Under the pieces are notes generated by a model, which did no database searches, had not been told where the DNA came from, and worked only from the letters and a program-made list of their open reading frames with translations. The position numbers and the translations under genes are program-made. A DNA stretch of 64,000 nt from assembly GCA_011523785.1 (NCBI GenBank), contig WTFW01000060.1:2116-66115 (forward strand), in the 5' to 3' direction. The stretch comes from Chloroflexota bacterium. Its GTDB lineage: Bacteria; Chloroflexota; UBA11872. Below, piece after piece: positions 27,528 to 36,360 of this stretch (the first letter of the stretch is position 1; the number at the start of each line of letters is the position of its first letter).

Positions 27528-28396
27528 AGCGCGGGCATCTCGCTCAGGGGCACGCGGCGGGAGTCCGAGGTCGCCGAACGTTCGGCCGCCGCCACCACGC
27601 GAATCACGTCCACCATTTCTTGGTTGCTAATCGGCGGCTCGCCGGTGTTCAGCATGGCGAGGAACTGCCTGATGACCTCCAGGTACATGCGCGGGAAGCC
27701 GTCGATCGTGTCGGCCAAGTGCATGTCCGCGTGGGTCCAGCCCGTCTCGCCGAGGGCCACGCAGATCATGCCAGTCCAGGCCTCGCGGGCCTGGTTGGCG
27801 ATGCCCACCCGGCCGTCGGGCCAGCGGATGGTGACCACGTCGGCCAACTCGCCGCGGATCGACGTGACGTCCTCGGCGCCGACGCCGAATATCGCGTGCA
27901 TCACGTCCACGGCGTGGACGCCGTAGAGCTGCCAGATCTGGGGCAGGGTGAACATGATCGAGCGCGTGCGGCCCAGGTTGGGCAGGCGCTCGATCAGCCG
28001 GCGCACGGCGCGGTCGTAGCGCACGGCTGAGGCGGACAGCAGCGGCACGCCGGCGGCGGAAGCCGCGCGGACGAGTGTGATGGCCTCCTGCGGGTCGTCG
28101 CATAGCGGTTTGTCCACGAACAGGGGCAGGCCGCGATCGACCGCCTGCATGGCGGGCGCGAAGTGGTCGGGGCCCCAGCGGTTGAGGACCAGCACGGCGT
28201 CCACGTCTTGCATGGCCTGCTCGGGTGCGTCGACGACCTGGTCGATGCCGCTTTCCAGGGCCTTGGCGCGGGCCTGCTCCGGGTCGGCGCCCCAGAGCCG
28301 GGTGACGCGCAGGCCGGGGCCAGCCAGCCCACGGTTGATGATGCCGGCGAAGTTCTCGGTATGCGTGCTATCGGCGCCGATAATCGCGAGGTTCAT
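27524..28396 (-). CDS. Gfo/Idh/MocA family oxidoreductase
   Basis: MNLAIIGADSTHTENFAGIINRG...GLPLFVDKPLCDDPQEAI. Confidence 0.88.
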   Translation of the reverse strand: MNLAIIGADSTHTENFAGIINRGLAGPGLRVTRLWGADPEQARAKALESGIDQVVDAPEQAMQDVDAVLVLNRWGPDHFAPAMQAVDRGLPLFVDKPLCDDPQEAITLVRAASAAGVPLLSASAVRYDRAVRRLIERLPNLGRTRSIMFTLPQIWQLYGVHAVDVMHAIFGVGAEDVTSIRGELADVVTIRWPDGRVGIANQAREAWTGMICVALGETGWTHADMHLADTIDGFPRMYLEVIRQFLAMLNTGEPPISNQEMVDVIRVVAAAERSATSDSRRVPLSEMPAL

Positions 28397-28470
28397 GTAG
28401 CCGCTCCCAGCGCTGGCCAGTCCGCAGCAGGGTATCGCGCCGCACGCCGGCGACTGGTTACGCTGGCGGC

Positions 28471-30180
28471 GTGGCTGACACGCGCGACGATCCCAGGTGC
28501 AGTCTCACGGGGGCGGTGTGGGACATCGCGCCGCGCGCGCCCGCCGCGCTGTTCGCCGCGGTGGACGAGCTTCCGCCGCTGGCGGTCCAGGTGCTGCACA
28601 ACCGCGGGCACGACACGGCCGAAAAGCTGCACGAGTTCATGCTTGGCCCGCTGCCGCCGCACGACCCGTACCTGCTGGACGAGATGGACGCGGCGGTGGC
28701 GCGCATCGGGCAGGCGATGCAGAAGCGCGAGCGGGTGTGTATCTATGGCGACTACGACGTGGACGGCGTCAGCGCCACGGCGATGTTGCTGGAGACCTGT
28801 GCGACGTTGGGGCTGGACGCCTTTCCGTACATTCCGGAGCGGCTGACCGAGGGCTACGGGCTCAACGCCGGCGCGATCGACGCCGTGGCCAGTGAACGCG
28901 CGACGCTCATCATTACGGCCGACTGCGGGGCCACGGCGCACGGGGAAATCGACCGAGCGGCCGCGGCCGGCCTGGACGTGATCGTGACCGACCACCATCC
29001 GACGGAAGCCCGCCCGGCAAAGGCGGCCGCGCTGCTCAACCCCAATGCGCCGGGATCCGGGTACCCGTTCGGCGGTCTGTCCGGGGTGGGCGTGGCCTAC
29101 AAGCTGGTGCAGGCACTGGCCGACGAGTTTCCGGAGCAGTTGCCGGATCCTGAGCGCTTCCTGGACCTGGTGGCGCTGGGCACGGTGGCCGATGTTGCGC
29201 CACTGACGGACGAGAACCGGGCGTATGTGACGGAAGGGCTGGAGTGGATGCGGGCGTCGCCGCGACCGGGCTTGCGGGCGCTGGCCGAGGCGGCGCGGCG
29301 TACGCCGGAGGCGATCCGGTCGGACGACATTGCCTTTGCGCTGGCGCCGCGTCTCAACGCCGCCGGGCGGATTGCCAGCGCGCAATTGGCGCTGGAATTG
29401 CTGCAGGCCAGGCATCCGGTGCGGGCCGCGGAACTGGCGGATGAACTGAACGAACTGAACGCCGAGCGGCGCCGGTTGACCCAGGACGTGGTGGACGCCG
29501 CGCGGGCGATGGTCAACGGCAGCCCGGTGGTCCTGGCCGCCGATGCGGGATTCGCGCCTGGCGTGGTTGGGCTGGCCGCCTCGCGCCTGAGCGAGGAGTT
29601 TGGCGCGCCCGCGTTCATCGGGGCGGAGATCGACGGGCTGGTGCATGGCTCGGCGCGCGCGCCCGACGGATTTAACCTCCGCGATCTGCTGAAGCGGCAG
29701 GCCGATTGGCTGGAAGGCTGGGGTGGGCACGCGGGCGCGGCGGGCTTTTCCGTGCTGCCGCACAACCTCGAAGCGCTGCGTGACGGCCTGGCGCAGGCGC
29801 TCGCCAACCTTGAGCTGCCTGAATTCACCGGGCCGCGCCTGCGCGCGGACGGCCGTGTTTTTCCGCGCACGATCTCGTGGGAGACCTACCAGGCGCTGGA
29901 TTCGCTGGGGCCCTGGGGACAGGAACATGAAGAGCCGCGCCTGGTCGTAGAGAATGTACGAATCCAAAACACCCGGCTGGTGGGCAAGGATCACGTGGCG
30001 CTGCGATTCGAGGAGCTGGCGCGCAATGTCGAGGCCATTTGGTTCCGACACGGCGAACAGCAGGTCGCGTTGGGGCGCGGACGGTCCGTGGATGTGGCGT
30101 TCAGGTTGAGCCTGCGCAGCTTCCGAGGCGAGACCCGGTTGCAGATGCTCGTGGACGACATCCGGCTGCGGCCGGGTTAG
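28471..30180 (+). CDS. recJ: Single-stranded-DNA-specific exonuclease RecJ
   Basis: RVCIYGDYDVDGVSATAMLLE...LIITADCGAT...IVTDHHPTE...APRLNAAGRI; DHH/DHHA1 motifs. Confidence 0.95.
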   Translation: MADTRDDPRCSLTGAVWDIAPRAPAALFAAVDELPPLAVQVLHNRGHDTAEKLHEFMLGPLPPHDPYLLDEMDAAVARIGQAMQKRERVCIYGDYDVDGVSATAMLLETCATLGLDAFPYIPERLTEGYGLNAGAIDAVASERATLIITADCGATAHGEIDRAAAAGLDVIVTDHHPTEARPAKAAALLNPNAPGSGYPFGGLSGVGVAYKLVQALADEFPEQLPDPERFLDLVALGTVADVAPLTDENRAYVTEGLEWMRASPRPGLRALAEAARRTPEAIRSDDIAFALAPRLNAAGRIASAQLALELLQARHPVRAAELADELNELNAERRRLTQDVVDAARAMVNGSPVVLAADAGFAPGVVGLAASRLSEEFGAPAFIGAEIDGLVHGSARAPDGFNLRDLLKRQADWLEGWGGHAGAAGFSVLPHNLEALRDGLAQALANLELPEFTGPRLRADGRVFPRTISWETYQALDSLGPWGQEHEEPRLVVENVRIQNTRLVGKDHVALRFEELARNVEAIWFRHGEQQVALGRGRSVDVAFRLSLRSFRGETRLQMLVDDIRLRPG

Positions 30181-30200
30181 CGGCGGAACGAGGAGATACG

Positions 30201-32639
30201 GTGCCCTCATCGGTGACGGCCACGTTGGCGCCCATGGTTGGCGCGGGCCGGACGGAGACCACGCTCGACGACGTGCTGGACGAGGTGCGTTCCTACACGA
30301 CAGCCGACGATGTCCGGGCTGCCGAGCGCCTGATCCGCCGCGCGGCCGAATTGGCCGAGCGGGCCCATGAGGGCCAGCGGCGTCTCACCGGGGAGCCCTT
30401 CGTCCAGCACCCCATCAGCGTGGCCCTGATGCTGGCAAACCTGCACCTGGATCCCGACACCGTGGCCGCCGCCCTGCTGCACGATTGTGTGGAAGACACC
30501 AACGTGGATATCGGGACGATTCGTTCCAGGTTCGGCGCCGGCGTAGCCGAATTGGTCGATGGCGTGACCAAGCTGGACGACATCACGGTGGTGAGCCTGG
30601 ACGATCGCCAAGCCCAGAATCTGCGCAAGGTCTTTTTGGCCATGGCGCGGGACATTCGCGTGGTGCTAATCAAGCTGGCCGACCGTCTGCACAACCTGCA
30701 AACGGCGCACGTTTACCGACCCGAGAAGCGCGAGCGGTACGCCAGCGACACGCTGGAGATCTTTGCGCCGTTGGCGGGTCGCCTGGGCATCGAGGAGTGG
30801 CGCTGGCGACTGGAAGACCACGCATTCAAGCTGCTGCAGCCCGAGCGCTACCGCGAGATCGCCAGCTGGCTGCTGGCGGAGCGGGCGGCCCGGGAGGATG
30901 TCGTGCAAGCAGTGACGGACGGGCTGCGCGAGGCGCTGGACGCCGGTGGCACGGATGCCCTGATCCAGAGCCGGATCAAGCATGTCTACAGCATTGAGCA
31001 GAAGACGCAGCGCAAGAATGTTCCGCTGGAGGAGGTTTACGACATCCTGGCGGTGCGGGTGATTGTGGACGACGTGCACGACTGCTATAGCGCGCTGGGC
31101 GTGGTGCATGGCGCCTGGCGGCACATTCCGGCCGAGTTCGACGACTACATCTCGGCGCCCAAGGAGAACGGCTATCGCTCCCTGCATACGGCCGTGCTCG
31201 GTCCGGACGCGCGACCGATCGAGATTCAGATCCGAACCCACGAGATGCACGCGGCGGCCGAATACGGCGTGGCGGCGCACTGGCGCTACAAGGCGGTCGA
31301 TCACGATGGCGAGGAGGACTTCTCGGAGAAGCTGGCCTGGGTGCGCCAGATCCTGACGTGGCAGGCCGACGAGGAGACTGCCGGTTCGTTCGTGGACGCG
31401 GTGAAGACCGACTTCTTCAGCGACACAGTCTTCGTGTTCACGCCGCGCGGGGAGATCAAGGACTTCCCGGCCGGCAGCACGCCGCTGGATTTCGCCTACC
31501 GGATCCACACCGACATCGGCCACACGTGCATCGGCGCCAAGGTAAATGGTCGCCTGGTGCCGCTGGAGTACCAGCTGCAGAACGGTGACGTGCTGGAAAT
31601 CCTGACCAGCAGCAACAGCCAGGGGCCCAGCCGCAACTGGGTGTCGCTGGTGCATACGGCGCACGCACGGGACAAGATTCGGCAGTGGTTCAAGCGGCGT
31701 CAGCGTGCCGAGAACATCGAGTCGGGCAAGGAGCTACTGGAGCGAGAACTGCGGCGCCTGGGCCAGGGACGCATCTCGCAACTGCCGGGTGATGGGTTAG
31801 AGCCAGTGGCCGCGGACCTGGGTTATCGCGACGTGGACAGCCTGCTGGCAGGTGTGGGCTATGGCGCCACGACAGTCCCGCAGGTCATCAACCGGCTGAA
31901 GCTGACCGAGGAAGTCGAAGAGCCGGACGTCGAGCCGTTGCCGTCGGACGAATCGGCGGTACGCGAGGTGCAGCCCCTGGTTCGCGTTCTGGGCGTTGGC
32001 AATCTGCTCACCCGCGTGGCCTCGTGCTGCAATCCGCTTCCGGGCGACGAGATCGTTGGGTTCATTACGCGCGGCCACGGGATCAGCGTGCACCGCATGA
32101 ACTGCGCCAACGTCAAGAACGTGCGCGAGCCCGAGCGCCTGGTGGAGGTGGAGTGGGGCGGCCAGTTGGTCGGCGCGGACCTGGATCTGCCGATCCGGCT
32201 GGGCGCGTGCTGCAAGCCCAGGCCTGGGATGAAGATCAACGGCATCGCCGCGGACCAAAGCATTGAAGTGCACCGAACTCGCTGCCGAGCGGGGACGCGG
32301 CTGCCAGGCGCCCGGGTCCGGGTGTGGTGGATCGATGAGACCAGTCAGCTTCTGCCGGTACAGATCCTGGTCCAGGCCGATGACCGCGAGGGCCTGGCCC
32401 ACGATGTGACCGGGGTGATCCGCGATGAAGGGTTGAATATCACGTCGGCCAACGTGCACACCAACCGGCAGCGCCAGGCCACCATGCGCATCACGGTGGG
32501 CATGGGCAGCGTGGCCCAGATGGCGCGGTTGATGCGGCGCCTGGAGACGATTCCCAGCGTCTACTCGGTCGCCCGCGACACGGCCGGTGTGCGACGCAAT
32601 CGATCGCGCGAGGCGGCGGCGAGCCGGAACGGCCAATGA
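30201..32639 (+). CDS. relA/spoT: RelA/SpoT family (p)ppGpp synthetase/hydrolase
   Basis: HD motif LLHDCVEDT; synthetase YISAPKENGYRSLHTAVLG; TGS; two CC..HR..C modules; C-terminal ACT-like. Confidence 0.96.
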   Translation: MPSSVTATLAPMVGAGRTETTLDDVLDEVRSYTTADDVRAAERLIRRAAELAERAHEGQRRLTGEPFVQHPISVALMLANLHLDPDTVAAALLHDCVEDTNVDIGTIRSRFGAGVAELVDGVTKLDDITVVSLDDRQAQNLRKVFLAMARDIRVVLIKLADRLHNLQTAHVYRPEKRERYASDTLEIFAPLAGRLGIEEWRWRLEDHAFKLLQPERYREIASWLLAERAAREDVVQAVTDGLREALDAGGTDALIQSRIKHVYSIEQKTQRKNVPLEEVYDILAVRVIVDDVHDCYSALGVVHGAWRHIPAEFDDYISAPKENGYRSLHTAVLGPDARPIEIQIRTHEMHAAAEYGVAAHWRYKAVDHDGEEDFSEKLAWVRQILTWQADEETAGSFVDAVKTDFFSDTVFVFTPRGEIKDFPAGSTPLDFAYRIHTDIGHTCIGAKVNGRLVPLEYQLQNGDVLEILTSSNSQGPSRNWVSLVHTAHARDKIRQWFKRRQRAENIESGKELLERELRRLGQGRISQLPGDGLEPVAADLGYRDVDSLLAGVGYGATTVPQVINRLKLTEEVEEPDVEPLPSDESAVREVQPLVRVLGVGNLLTRVASCCNPLPGDEIVGFITRGHGISVHRMNCANVKNVREPERLVEVEWGGQLVGADLDLPIRLGACCKPRPGMKINGIAADQSIEVHRTRCRAGTRLPGARVRVWWIDETSQLLPVQILVQADDREGLAHDVTGVIRDEGLNITSANVHTNRQRQATMRITVGMGSVAQMARLMRRLETIPSVYSVARDTAGVRRNRSREAAASRNGQ

Positions 32640-33253
32640 CGACCCTGCTTGTCCTGCTGCTTGCGTACTCCATCGGGTCGGTGCCGTTTGCGTACCTGGC
32701 GGGCCGGCTGGCCGGTCGCGACTTGCTGGCGGAGGGTTCGGGCGGCGTGAGCGGGACCGCGGCCATCGAGCGGCTCGGCAAGGTGCCCGGGGCGATCGCC
32801 GGACTGGCCGATGCGCTGAAGCCGGCGCTAGCCATCTTCATCGCACAGCGGCTGGCTACCTACGAAGTGTCGGCGGTGGCGGGTGTAATGGCCGTGGCCG
32901 GGCACGTGTGGCCGTTCACGCTGCGTTTTCGCGGCGGGCGGGGCATCGGACCGGCCGGCGGCGCGCTGGCCGCGCTGGGGTCGTGGCACATGGCGCTGGC
33001 GTTCGCCGGAATGGTGCTGGGCAAGGCGATCATCAAGGACTCGGCGCCTGGCGCGCTGATTGGCTTTTTCGCCACGGCCATCGTCCTGAGCCTGACGGGC
33101 GCGGCTCTTACGCTGAGCCTGGCGGGCTGGACCCTGCTTGGTCTCCTTATCACCGCCCGCCTGGTCGGCTACCGCAAGGCGGACTCGCCGGACGACGTGT
33201 CTACGGCCACGCTGCTCTGGCGGAGGTTCCTGCTTGACCGCGACCGGCCGTGA
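32636..33253 (+). CDS. plsY: Glycerol-3-phosphate acyltransferase PlsY-like
   Basis: YSIGSVPFAYLAGRLAGRDLLAEGSGGVSGTAAIERLGK...GHVWPFTLRFRGGRGIGPAGG. Confidence 0.82.
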   Translation: MTTLLVLLLAYSIGSVPFAYLAGRLAGRDLLAEGSGGVSGTAAIERLGKVPGAIAGLADALKPALAIFIAQRLATYEVSAVAGVMAVAGHVWPFTLRFRGGRGIGPAGGALAALGSWHMALAFAGMVLGKAIIKDSAPGALIGFFATAIVLSLTGAALTLSLAGWTLLGLLITARLVGYRKADSPDDVSTATLLWRRFLLDRDRP

Positions 33254-34112
33254 CCGGGCCCGGCGCGTCCGGCTGATCACCGACTCCAGCGCCTGCCTTC
33301 CACCGCAGGAAATTGAAGCGCACGGCATTGCCATCGTGCCCGCGGTGTTGATCTGGAACGGCGAGGAGCTACGGGACGGAGTTGACATAACGAATGAGGC
33401 GTTCTGGAAGCGCCTGGCCACGGACCCCAACCTGCCAACGACCAGCGCGACCTCGCCAACGGCCTATGCCGCCGAGTTCGCGAAGGCGCGCGACGCCGGG
33501 ATGGATGTGTTGTGCGCCACGATTCCCCGTCGAATATCCGCCATGACCGAGGTGGCGGAGATGGCGGCGCGTGACTTCGCCGGCCCGCCCTACGTGCGGG
33601 TTATGCAGACCGGCGCGGCCACCATGGCGCACGGGTTTCCGGTGTTGCTGGGCGCGCGCGCAGCCAGCGCCGGGGCGGATCTGGACACGGTAGAGCGGAC
33701 GGTGCGCGAGGCCGCGGACGATAGCGGCGTGGTGGCCGTGCTGGGATCGCTGGAATACCTGGCGCGCGGGGGGCGGGTGCCCTGGGTGGTGGCGCGGGTG
33801 GCCGATGCCTTGCCGTCTACCCCTATCTTTGGCATGCGGCATGGCCGCATTCGATTCCGTGCGTCCTTCGGCTCGCGATCACGCGCGCTGCGTGCGCTCA
33901 CGAAGCACGTCAAGCGGGCAGCGCGCGACGCGAGCTACCTGGGTGTTGCCGTGCACCACGCGGCGGCGGTAGAGGAGGCGCACCAGCTGGCTGAGCAGAT
34001 TCGGCGGGACATGGCGCCGGACGATCTGTACGTGACCAGCTTCACGCCAGTCATGGGCGCGCACGTCGGTCCCGATCTCGTTGGCCTGGCCTATTGCGCA
34101 CGATCGAACTAA
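33234..34112 (+). CDS. DegV family protein
   Basis: VRLITDSSACLPPQEIEAHGIAIVPAVLIWNGEELRDGVDI...PTTSATSPTAY; TTG start inferred. Confidence 0.88.
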   Translation: MTATGRDRARRVRLITDSSACLPPQEIEAHGIAIVPAVLIWNGEELRDGVDITNEAFWKRLATDPNLPTTSATSPTAYAAEFAKARDAGMDVLCATIPRRISAMTEVAEMAARDFAGPPYVRVMQTGAATMAHGFPVLLGARAASAGADLDTVERTVREAADDSGVVAVLGSLEYLARGGRVPWVVARVADALPSTPIFGMRHGRIRFRASFGSRSRALRALTKHVKRAARDASYLGVAVHHAAAVEEAHQLAEQIRRDMAPDDLYVTSFTPVMGAHVGPDLVGLAYCARSN

Positions 34113-34161
34113 CGCGCTGCCTACACTGGATGCAACATTGACCGGGACGGAGCCGTCGCTC

Positions 34162-35490
34162 GTGCGGGATGACGCTATGCGCGCCACGATCATGGCGATC
34201 GGGCGGGCGGCTATCGCCGCCGTGGACCCCGCGACGGCGGTGCGCGAGACCGTTGCAGTCCACGACAGCGGCATACAGATCGGAAGTCTGCGGGTCCCTG
34301 ACGCTGACGCGCGGCGCGTGATTGTGCTGGGCGCCGGCAAGGCCAGCCCGCGCATGGCGGCGGCGCTGGTGGAGATCCTGGGCGATCGCGTTGCTGGCGG
34401 GCTGGTCATCACCAAGGATGGTTATGCCTCGCCGGCCGGGCAGGTCGAGATCGTGGAAGCCGGCCACCCCGTGCCCGACGCGCGTGGGCAGGCGGCGACC
34501 CGACGCCTGTTGGAGATGGCGGGCGACGCGCAGGCCGGGAACCTGGTGCTGTGCGTGATTTCCGGCGGCGGATCGGCGCTGACGCCCAGCCCGCCGGACG
34601 GAATCACGTTGACGGAGCTCCAGAATGTCACCGACCAGTTGCTGCGCTCGGGCGCCACGATCAACCAGATGAACGCCATTCGGAAGCACCTGTCCCTGTT
34701 CCACGGCGGCCTGCTGGCGGCGACTGCCGCGCCGGCGCGCGTGGTCGGGCTGCTCGTCAGCGACGTGGTGGGCAATCCGGTCGACGTGATTGCTTCCGGT
34801 CCCGCGTCGCCCGACCCGACGACCTACGCCGATGCGCTGGCGGCGCTGGATGCGTTTGACCTGCGAGGCGCGGCGCCGGCCGCGATCCGCGAGCGGCTTG
34901 AGCTGGGCGCCCGTGGTGGTCTGCCGGAGACGCCGAAGCCGGACGACCCATTATTTGACCGCGTTTCCAACCTGGTGATTGCCGATAACGCCCGTGCGGG
35001 GCTGGCTGCCGTGGCCGCGGCCAGGGAGGCCGGATTGCACGCCCAATTCCTGACCTCGCGGGTGCAGGGCGAAGCGCGGGAGATCGCCAAGCTGGTGGCG
35101 GGCGCGGCGATCGACATTGCACGCAGCGACCGGCCAGTCAGCCGGCCGGGGTGCGCAGTTTTTGGTGGGGAAACCACTGTGACCGTCCGTGGTACCGGGC
35201 GCGGCGGCCGCAGCCAGGAACTGGCCGTGGCGGCCGCCCAGGAGCTGGCGGGCGAGCCGAATACGGCCGTCTTTGCGCTGGCCACGGACGGTACCGACGG
35301 GCCCACCGACGCCTGCGGCGGGTTGATCGACTGGACGACGATCGAGCGGGCGCGGTCCGCCGGCGGCGATTGTGCCAGCGCCCTGGATGACAACGATTCG
35401 TACAGCTACCTCCAATGCTGCGGCGACCTGGTGCAGCTGGGGCCGACGGGCACCAACGTGAATGATCTCTACATGGCGTTCGGATGGTGA
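34162..35490 (+). CDS. Glycerate 2-kinase (DUF4147/MOFRL family)
   Basis: RVIVLGAGKASPRMAAALVEIL...CVISGGGSALTPSPPDGITL...SDVVGNPVDVIASGPASPDPTTY...GETTVTVRGTGRGGRSQELA. Confidence 0.9.
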   Translation: MRDDAMRATIMAIGRAAIAAVDPATAVRETVAVHDSGIQIGSLRVPDADARRVIVLGAGKASPRMAAALVEILGDRVAGGLVITKDGYASPAGQVEIVEAGHPVPDARGQAATRRLLEMAGDAQAGNLVLCVISGGGSALTPSPPDGITLTELQNVTDQLLRSGATINQMNAIRKHLSLFHGGLLAATAAPARVVGLLVSDVVGNPVDVIASGPASPDPTTYADALAALDAFDLRGAAPAAIRERLELGARGGLPETPKPDDPLFDRVSNLVIADNARAGLAAVAAAREAGLHAQFLTSRVQGEAREIAKLVAGAAIDIARSDRPVSRPGCAVFGGETTVTVRGTGRGGRSQELAVAAAQELAGEPNTAVFALATDGTDGPTDACGGLIDWTTIERARSAGGDCASALDDNDSYSYLQCCGDLVQLGPTGTNVNDLYMAFGW

Positions 35491-36182
35491 GCGACGGCGA
35501 GTCGGGCCCTCCGGTTCAGCCGGAGCTCCGGTGGGTCAAGGTCACAGGGCCGGACGCCCTGCGGCCGCTGGACCGGCACTGGGTTCGCTACGTGCGCCTG
35601 GCCTTGCTGCTTGCCGCCGTCCTGATCGCCTGGCGGATCCTGGCCTGGCAGGAAGATGGGTACCGGGCCGCCGCATCCGCGGCTGGAGACGCCGCGTTGC
35701 GGGGGGCGTTGGTGGGGGTTGAATTAACGTCGACGACTGCGCCCTCCACACCCCAGGCCGCGCAGTCCGGCGTCGAGATCGTGGTGCTGTCGCCCACGCC
35801 CACGGCCACTCCCACGCCGGTTCCCACGCCCACGCCAACCCCGGAGCCCACACCGGCGACGCATGTGGTGCGACCCGGCGAAACGCTTTCACGGATTTCC
35901 GAGCTTTATGCGGTGCCGTTGAGCGTGATCGTGGAATTGAACAACATCGCGGATCCCAACAACGTGGAGGTCGGCCAGCGGTTGCGGCTGCCCGAGGGCA
36001 CGGAGGTTCCCGAGCAGGAGGACGCCCCTGGTCCATATACGGTCCAGCCCGGCGACACCCTCAGCGCCATCGCCGTCACGTTTGGCGTGAGCATCAACGA
36101 TCTGATGGCGGCCAACGGCCTCAGTGACGCCAACACGATTTTCCCCGGCCAAGAACTGCGGATTCCGGGCAGGCCCGGTTAG
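35484..36182 (+). CDS. Membrane-anchored protein with Pro/Thr linker and two LysM domains
   Basis: TM RLALLLAAVLIAWRILAW; TPTATPTPVPTPTPTPEPTP; HVVRPGETLSRISELYAVP... and YTVQPGDTLSAIAVTFGVS... Confidence 0.9.
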   Translation: MVSDGESGPPVQPELRWVKVTGPDALRPLDRHWVRYVRLALLLAAVLIAWRILAWQEDGYRAAASAAGDAALRGALVGVELTSTTAPSTPQAAQSGVEIVVLSPTPTATPTPVPTPTPTPEPTPATHVVRPGETLSRISELYAVPLSVIVELNNIADPNNVEVGQRLRLPEGTEVPEQEDAPGPYTVQPGDTLSAIAVTFGVSINDLMAANGLSDANTIFPGQELRIPGRPG

Positions 36183-36360
36183 CCTCGACGTGGTTGTTGC
36201 AGGCCGTTCCCACTGCGTACACTGCGGATAGCCCCGATGGTCGCGCAATGCCCCATCGCGGGCCTTATGCTGTAGGCGCCCTTTCGACAACTACTTGAGA
36301 CGCCGGGGCGCCGGCGGCTCTCTCCATTCTGTCGATCCGCGAGTCCGGAGGCTCTAACGC

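Noticed and set aside
28393-30210. 605-aa minus-strand ORF
   Set aside because: Entirely antisense to recJ, which has all DHH motifs.
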